From Acidobacteriota bacterium (GTDB lineage Bacteria; Acidobacteriota; Terriglobia; Acidiferrales; UBA7541), in NCBI GenBank assembly GCA_003224235.1, contig QHYU01000056.1, positions 1 through 35,280 on the forward strand: DNA of 35,280 nucleotides. The letters are read 5' to 3'. Below the pieces are notes generated by a model. It saw only the letters and a program-made list of their open reading frames with translations, had not been told where the DNA came from and did no database searches. Of this stretch, positions 32,087 through 35,280 are shown in pieces. The translations under genes were made by a program, and so were the position numbers. The number at the start of each line of letters is the position of its first letter. Position 1 is the first letter of the stretch.

Positions 32087-33331
32087 TTGAATCGCCGGGT
32101 CGTGGTAACGGGTGTGGGTCTGGTTTGCGCCTGCGGGATCGGCACTGAAGAAACCTGGAACGCTCTTCAGGCCGGCCAGTCCGGCATCGGCCCGATTACC
32201 CAGTTTGATGCCAACGCTTTCGACTGCCGCATCGCCGGCGAGGTGAAGAACTTCGATCCGCTGAACTGGATTGAGAAAAAAGAGCTGAAGAAGGTCGGCC
32301 GGTTCATCCAAGTCGCCCTGGCGGCGGCTGACTTTGCGGTGAAGATGGCCGGCCTCGAAGTCACCCCGGAGATCGCGGATGCCACTGGCGTATACGTGGC
32401 CTCTGGCATCGGAGGATTCGACGTTATCGAGCGCGAGCACTCCAAGCTGCTGCAAGGCGGCCCCGGCAAAATCTCGCCGTTCTTCATCCCCGCCACAATC
32501 GTCAACCTGGCCTCTGGCCACATCTCGATCCGCTATGGGGCGCGCGGGCCGAATTCGGCCACCGCGACGGCGTGCTCGGCCTCGGCCCACGCCGTCGGCG
32601 ACTCGTTCAAAATTATCCAGCGCTGTGATGCCGAGGTGATGATTTGCGGCGGCGCCGAAGCCTCCATCACGCCCATGGGTATCGGCGGCTTCGCCGCGAT
32701 GAAGGCGCTTTCCAGGCGCAACGACGAGCCGGCACGCGCCAGCCGCCCGTTTGACGCCCAGCGCGACGGCTTCGTGGTCGGCGAGGGTGCCGGCATCCTG
32801 ATCCTGGAGGCGCTCGAGCATGCCCAGCGCCGCGGCGCGAACATTCTTGCCGAGATCGTCGGTTACGGCATGTCCGGCGATGCGTACCACATTACGCAGC
32901 CGGCCGAGGAGGGCGCCGGCGCGTACCGAGTGATGATGGCCACGCTCAAGGACGCCAAGGTGCCACCCGACGTGGTGGGCTACATCAACGCCCACGGCAC
33001 CTCGACCCCGATCGGCGACGCCATTGAAACCGTGGCGATGAAGCGCGTTTTCGGCGAGCACGCAAAAAAGATAGCCGTCAGCTCGACCAAGTCCATGACC
33101 GGGCATCTGCTGGGCGGCGCTGGAGGCCTCGAGGCCGGCATCAGCATCCTGGCGCTGCGCGACCAAGTCCTGCCCCCAACCATCAACTATGAGAACCCCG
33201 ATCCGGCCTGCGACCTCGACTACGTGCCGAATCACGCGCGCAAGGCCGAGGTCGAATACGCCCTGTCAAATTCGTTTGGGTTCGGCGGCACCAACGCTGC
33301 GCTGCTGTTCAAGCGCTGGGATACCCGTTGA
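32087..33331 (+). CDS. fabF: 3-oxoacyl-ACP synthase II FabF
   Basis: FabF condenses malonyl-ACP with acyl-ACP. The 414-residue protein has the catalytic triad in positions identical to the E. coli enzyme numbering: Cys163 (TACSASAHAVG), His303 (NAHGTSTPIGD) and His340 (SMTGHLLGGAGG). The start codon is TTG 32087 with CAGGAG upstream; the encoded NRRVVVTGVGLV is the normal N-terminus. The C-terminus ends NSFGFGGTNAALLF. It is the last fatty-acid gene in this run; hairpins follow directly after its stop codon. Confidence 0.96.
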   Translation: MNRRVVVTGVGLVCACGIGTEETWNALQAGQSGIGPITQFDANAFDCRIAGEVKNFDPLNWIEKKELKKVGRFIQVALAAADFAVKMAGLEVTPEIADATGVYVASGIGGFDVIEREHSKLLQGGPGKISPFFIPATIVNLASGHISIRYGARGPNSATATACSASAHAVGDSFKIIQRCDAEVMICGGAEASITPMGIGGFAAMKALSRRNDEPARASRPFDAQRDGFVVGEGAGILILEALEHAQRRGANILAEIVGYGMSGDAYHITQPAEEGAGAYRVMMATLKDAKVPPDVVGYINAHGTSTPIGDAIETVAMKRVFGEHAKKIAVSSTKSMTGHLLGGAGGLEAGISILALRDQVLPPTINYENPDPACDLDYVPNHARKAEVEYALSNSFGFGGTNAALLFKRWDTR

Positions 33332-33333
33332 AG

Positions 33334-33382
33334 CCCGAACTCACACGCGTTCGGGTTGATTCCGCCGAACTTTTCCCCTTTT
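33334..33382 (+). terminator. Competing hairpins with T-rich tail between fabF and etfB
   Basis: CCCGAAC (33334-33340) can pair with GTTCGGG (33349-33355). The same GTTCGG can instead pair with CCGAAC (33365-33370), which is followed by TTTTCCCCTTTT. The second fold looks like an intrinsic terminator, the first like an anti-terminator that would prevent it. The arms are six or seven base pairs, so the simplest reading is a modest terminator after fabF. Confidence 0.45.
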
Positions 33383-33407
33383 CCAGCTGCGCCCCTGGGA
33401 GGGTTGC

Positions 33408-34178
33408 TTGAACATCGCTGTCTGCATCAAGCAGGTGCCGGCGAAGGACGCGCCGCTTCAGATCCTCGAGGGTGGCGCATGGATCCGAGAAACCGATATC
33501 GGCTTCGAGATGAACGAACCAGATAGTTACGCACTGGAAGAAGCCCTGCGCCTCAAGGAGAAACACGGCGGCGAGGTCGTCGCGCTCTCAATGGGCCCGG
33601 AGCGTGTCAAGCAGACGATCAAAGAGGCGCTCGCCAAGGGAGCTGACCGCGGCATTCACGTGGCCGACGACAAGTTCTTCTTGCTTGATCCCCTCGCCTC
33701 CGCGCGGTCCCTCGCCGCCGCCGTTCAGAAACAAAAGTTTGATCTCATTTTGACCGGCCTGCAGAGCGACGACCACGGATTTGGCCAGACTGGCGTGCTG
33801 TTGGCTGGACTCCTCGGCCTGCCGCACGCCACCATCATCATGCAGATCGAAGTCGCCGACGGCCGGATGAAGCTTAAGCGCGAACTCGAAGCCGGCTGGT
33901 TCCAGTGGGTGGAGTTGCCGCTGCCGGCGGTGCTAACCATCCAATCCGGCATCAACAAAGTGCGCTACGCCACGCTGAAGGGCATCATGGCGGCAAAAAA
34001 GAAGGAGATCACTACGGTTCCACGGGAGTCGCTCGGCGTTGTGAGCGAGCCCACGCAGCGCCTCGAGCGCATCTACGTGCCGCAAAAAACCAAGAAAACC
34101 GAATTGCTGAGCGGTACGCCAAAGGAAGCTGCCGCCAAGCTGGTCGAGAAGCTCAAGTTCGACGCACGCGTGCTGTAG
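33408..34178 (+). CDS. etfB: Electron transfer flavoprotein subunit beta
   Basis: EtfB pairs with EtfA to carry electrons from acyl-CoA and other dehydrogenases, binding AMP in most family members. This 256-residue protein starts at TTG 33408 after GGGAGGG and begins MNIAVCIKQVPAKDAPL. Diagnostic segments are NEPDSYALEEALRLKE, VVALSMGPE, GLQSDDHGFGQTG and the C-terminal half of the family signature, VLTIQSGINKVRYATLKGIM. etfA follows after 60 bases. The location right after fatty-acid synthesis genes is unusual; a role in fatty-acid oxidation or a quinone-linked pathway is possible but not shown. Confidence 0.95.
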   Translation: MNIAVCIKQVPAKDAPLQILEGGAWIRETDIGFEMNEPDSYALEEALRLKEKHGGEVVALSMGPERVKQTIKEALAKGADRGIHVADDKFFLLDPLASARSLAAAVQKQKFDLILTGLQSDDHGFGQTGVLLAGLLGLPHATIIMQIEVADGRMKLKRELEAGWFQWVELPLPAVLTIQSGINKVRYATLKGIMAAKKKEITTVPRESLGVVSEPTQRLERIYVPQKTKKTELLSGTPKEAAAKLVEKLKFDARVL

Positions 34179-34238
34179 CGCCGCTATATTTAGGCGGCGA
34201 TTTAGCGCGGCAAACCACCACACTCCAACGGAAGAGCG

Positions 34239-35228
34239 ATGAACATCCTCCTGATCACGGAACAGCGCGCAAGCAAATGGAATAAAACCAGCTTTGAAAC
34301 GCTGGCCGCGGCGCAACAGATCGCCAGTGAGACCGATGGCAAGCTCGCCGGCGTGGTCATCGGCAAGGGAGTCGGCGCACTGGCCGATGGCCTCGCAGCA
34401 AACAAGCTCGACGAGGTCCTGCTGGTCGAGCACGATCTGCTCGAGGCTTATACCCCGGATGGTTACACGACTGTGCTCGGCCAGGTGATCGCGCAGTCGA
34501 AACCCGACCTGGTGCTCCTGCCGCACACCTACCAGGTGCGCGACTTTGTGCCGAAACTAGCCGCCTCGTTGGGCAAGGGGATGATCGGCGACTGCATCGG
34601 CTACCGCCGGGAAAACGGCCGGCTGATCTTTGTTCGGCAGATGTTCCAGGGCAAAACCGCCGCCGATGTCTCGTTTCAGGGCGCGCCGCCCTGGTTCGCG
34701 TCGTTTCAGGCCGGCGCTTTCCGCGCCGACCTGGTGGTCGCGCGCGCAGGCGGCAAAGCGCCGGTGCGCGCGGTGAGCGTGGAACTGAAGCCTGAGCAGA
34801 TTCGCACCAAGCCGCTCGAACTCTTCCGCGAAGCCAAGCAGGCCGTGGATTTGACCCAGGCGCCCATCATCGTGGCTATCGGCCGCGGCATCAAAGCGCC
34901 CGAAAACATTCCCATCGCCGAAAAGCTTGCCAAGCTGCTGGGCGGGGAGCTGGCGGCATCGCGCCCGATTTGCGATGAAGGCTGGCTGCCGATGGAGCGC
35001 CAGATCGGCAGCTCCGGCCAGACTGTTGCGCCAAAGCTCTACCTGGCGCTGGGCATCAGCGGCGCAATCCAGCACGTGGTCGGGATGAAGGGCGCGCGCA
35101 CGATTGTGGCCATCAACAAGGACGCCAACGCTCCCATCTTCGAAGTGGCCGACTACGGCATCGTCGGCGATATCTTCGAGATTATCCCTGCCCTCACCGA
35201 AGAACTCGAAAAATCCAAAGCGGGCTAA
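34239..35228 (+). CDS. etfA: Electron transfer flavoprotein subunit alpha
   Basis: This 329-residue protein is the FAD-binding ETF subunit. The C-terminal FAD domain shows the ordered signature [47 protein letters not shown] and [10 protein letters not shown]. These are followed by [20 protein letters not shown] and a final helix. The N-terminal domain ([17 protein letters not shown]) matches EtfA domain I. GGAAGAG precedes ATG 34239. It follows etfB and completes the heterodimer. An ETF:quinone oxidoreductase or dehydrogenase gene would be expected beyond the window; the remaining 52 bases hold nothing recognisable. Confidence 0.95.
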   Translation: MNILLITEQRASKWNKTSFETLAAAQQIASETDGKLAGVVIGKGVGALADGLAANKLDEVLLVEHDLLEAYTPDGYTTVLGQVIAQSKPDLVLLPHTYQVRDFVPKLAASLGKGMIGDCIGYRRENGRLIFVRQMFQGKTAADVSFQGAPPWFASFQAGAFRADLVVARAGGKAPVRAVSVELKPEQIRTKPLELFREAKQAVDLTQAPIIVAIGRGIKAPENIPIAEKLAKLLGGELAASRPICDEGWLPMERQIGSSGQTVAPKLYLALGISGAIQHVVGMKGARTIVAINKDANAPIFEVADYGIVGDIFEIIPALTEELEKSKAG

Positions 35229-35280
35229 CACCCCGCTGGCATTCTCAACCGAACAATCTGCGGCTGAATTTAATCTCCCA

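Noticed and set aside
31664-33235. A minus-strand open frame of about 520 codons opposite acpP-fabF
   Set aside because: Antisense shadow of strongly conserved genes, with no independent support.
35219-35237. AGCGGG...CCCGCT hairpin at the end of etfA
   Set aside because: Only six base pairs, overlapping the stop codon, with no T run; too weak to call a terminator.
1-35280. CRISPR array, prophage, transposon or toxin-antitoxin system
   Set aside because: No regularly spaced repeats, transposase, integrase or paired small toxin-like genes were found on either strand.

Overview
The window is high-GC, gene-dense bacterial chromosome with short intergenic gaps, a complete yceD-rpmF-plsX-fab locus and several secreted hydrolases. 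A member of the Acidobacteriota is my best guess. It rests on overall gene content and on dispersed repeats of the TGTCATTCCGAG...GAGGAATC type, which I associate with that phylum. This is inference; no rRNA or other phylogenetic marker was tested. No tRNA, rRNA, CRISPR array, transposase or phage gene was seen.

Layout. Bases 1-4413 are all on the minus strand: the start of a secreted cytochrome c peroxidase-like protein, then a four-gene unit made of a PiT phosphate transporter, ArsM, a carboxymuconolactone-decarboxylase-like protein and the radical SAM enzyme ArsS, which is an arsenic methylation and arsenosugar cassette. Bases 4633-12070 are mixed maintenance genes: Fpg glycosylase, a NadR-like P-loop protein, a secreted M28 peptidase, a frameshifted MEST-like alpha/beta hydrolase, D-aminoacyl-tRNA deacylase, an AlkD-like glycosylase, a GNAT acetyltransferase, a MarR regulator with an operator-like palindrome on its promoter, and a frameshifted SnoaL-like gene, with two dispersed repeat elements. 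Bases 12091-19486 hold minus-strand envelope and secreted proteins: LemA with DUF2207, a BNR/sialidase-fold protein and a subtilisin-like protease, with candidate promoters and terminators.

Bases 19676-24673 on the plus strand carry a broken comM, an RsbW-like kinase with an RsbV-like STAS protein, a cold-shock protein, a membrane-anchored TPR protein and a dGTPase. Bases 24773-27736 are a minus-strand TldE/TldD pair in which only TldD has a Tat signal. A consensus promoter at 27905 then drives yceD-rpmF-plsX-fabD-fabG. A second promoter precedes acpP-fabF, and electron-transfer flavoprotein genes etfB-etfA follow after a terminator-like region with two mutually exclusive hairpins.

Three genes are interrupted. 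The hydrolase carries two compensating one-base changes in C runs, the SnoaL-like gene has one extra base, and comM lacks roughly 20 codons. They may be real decay or assembly error; raw reads would decide. I found no convincing wholly new multi-gene system. The most interesting features are the PiT-linked arsenosugar cassette, the asymmetrically exported TldD, the possible attenuator before etfB, and the marR promoter-operator.
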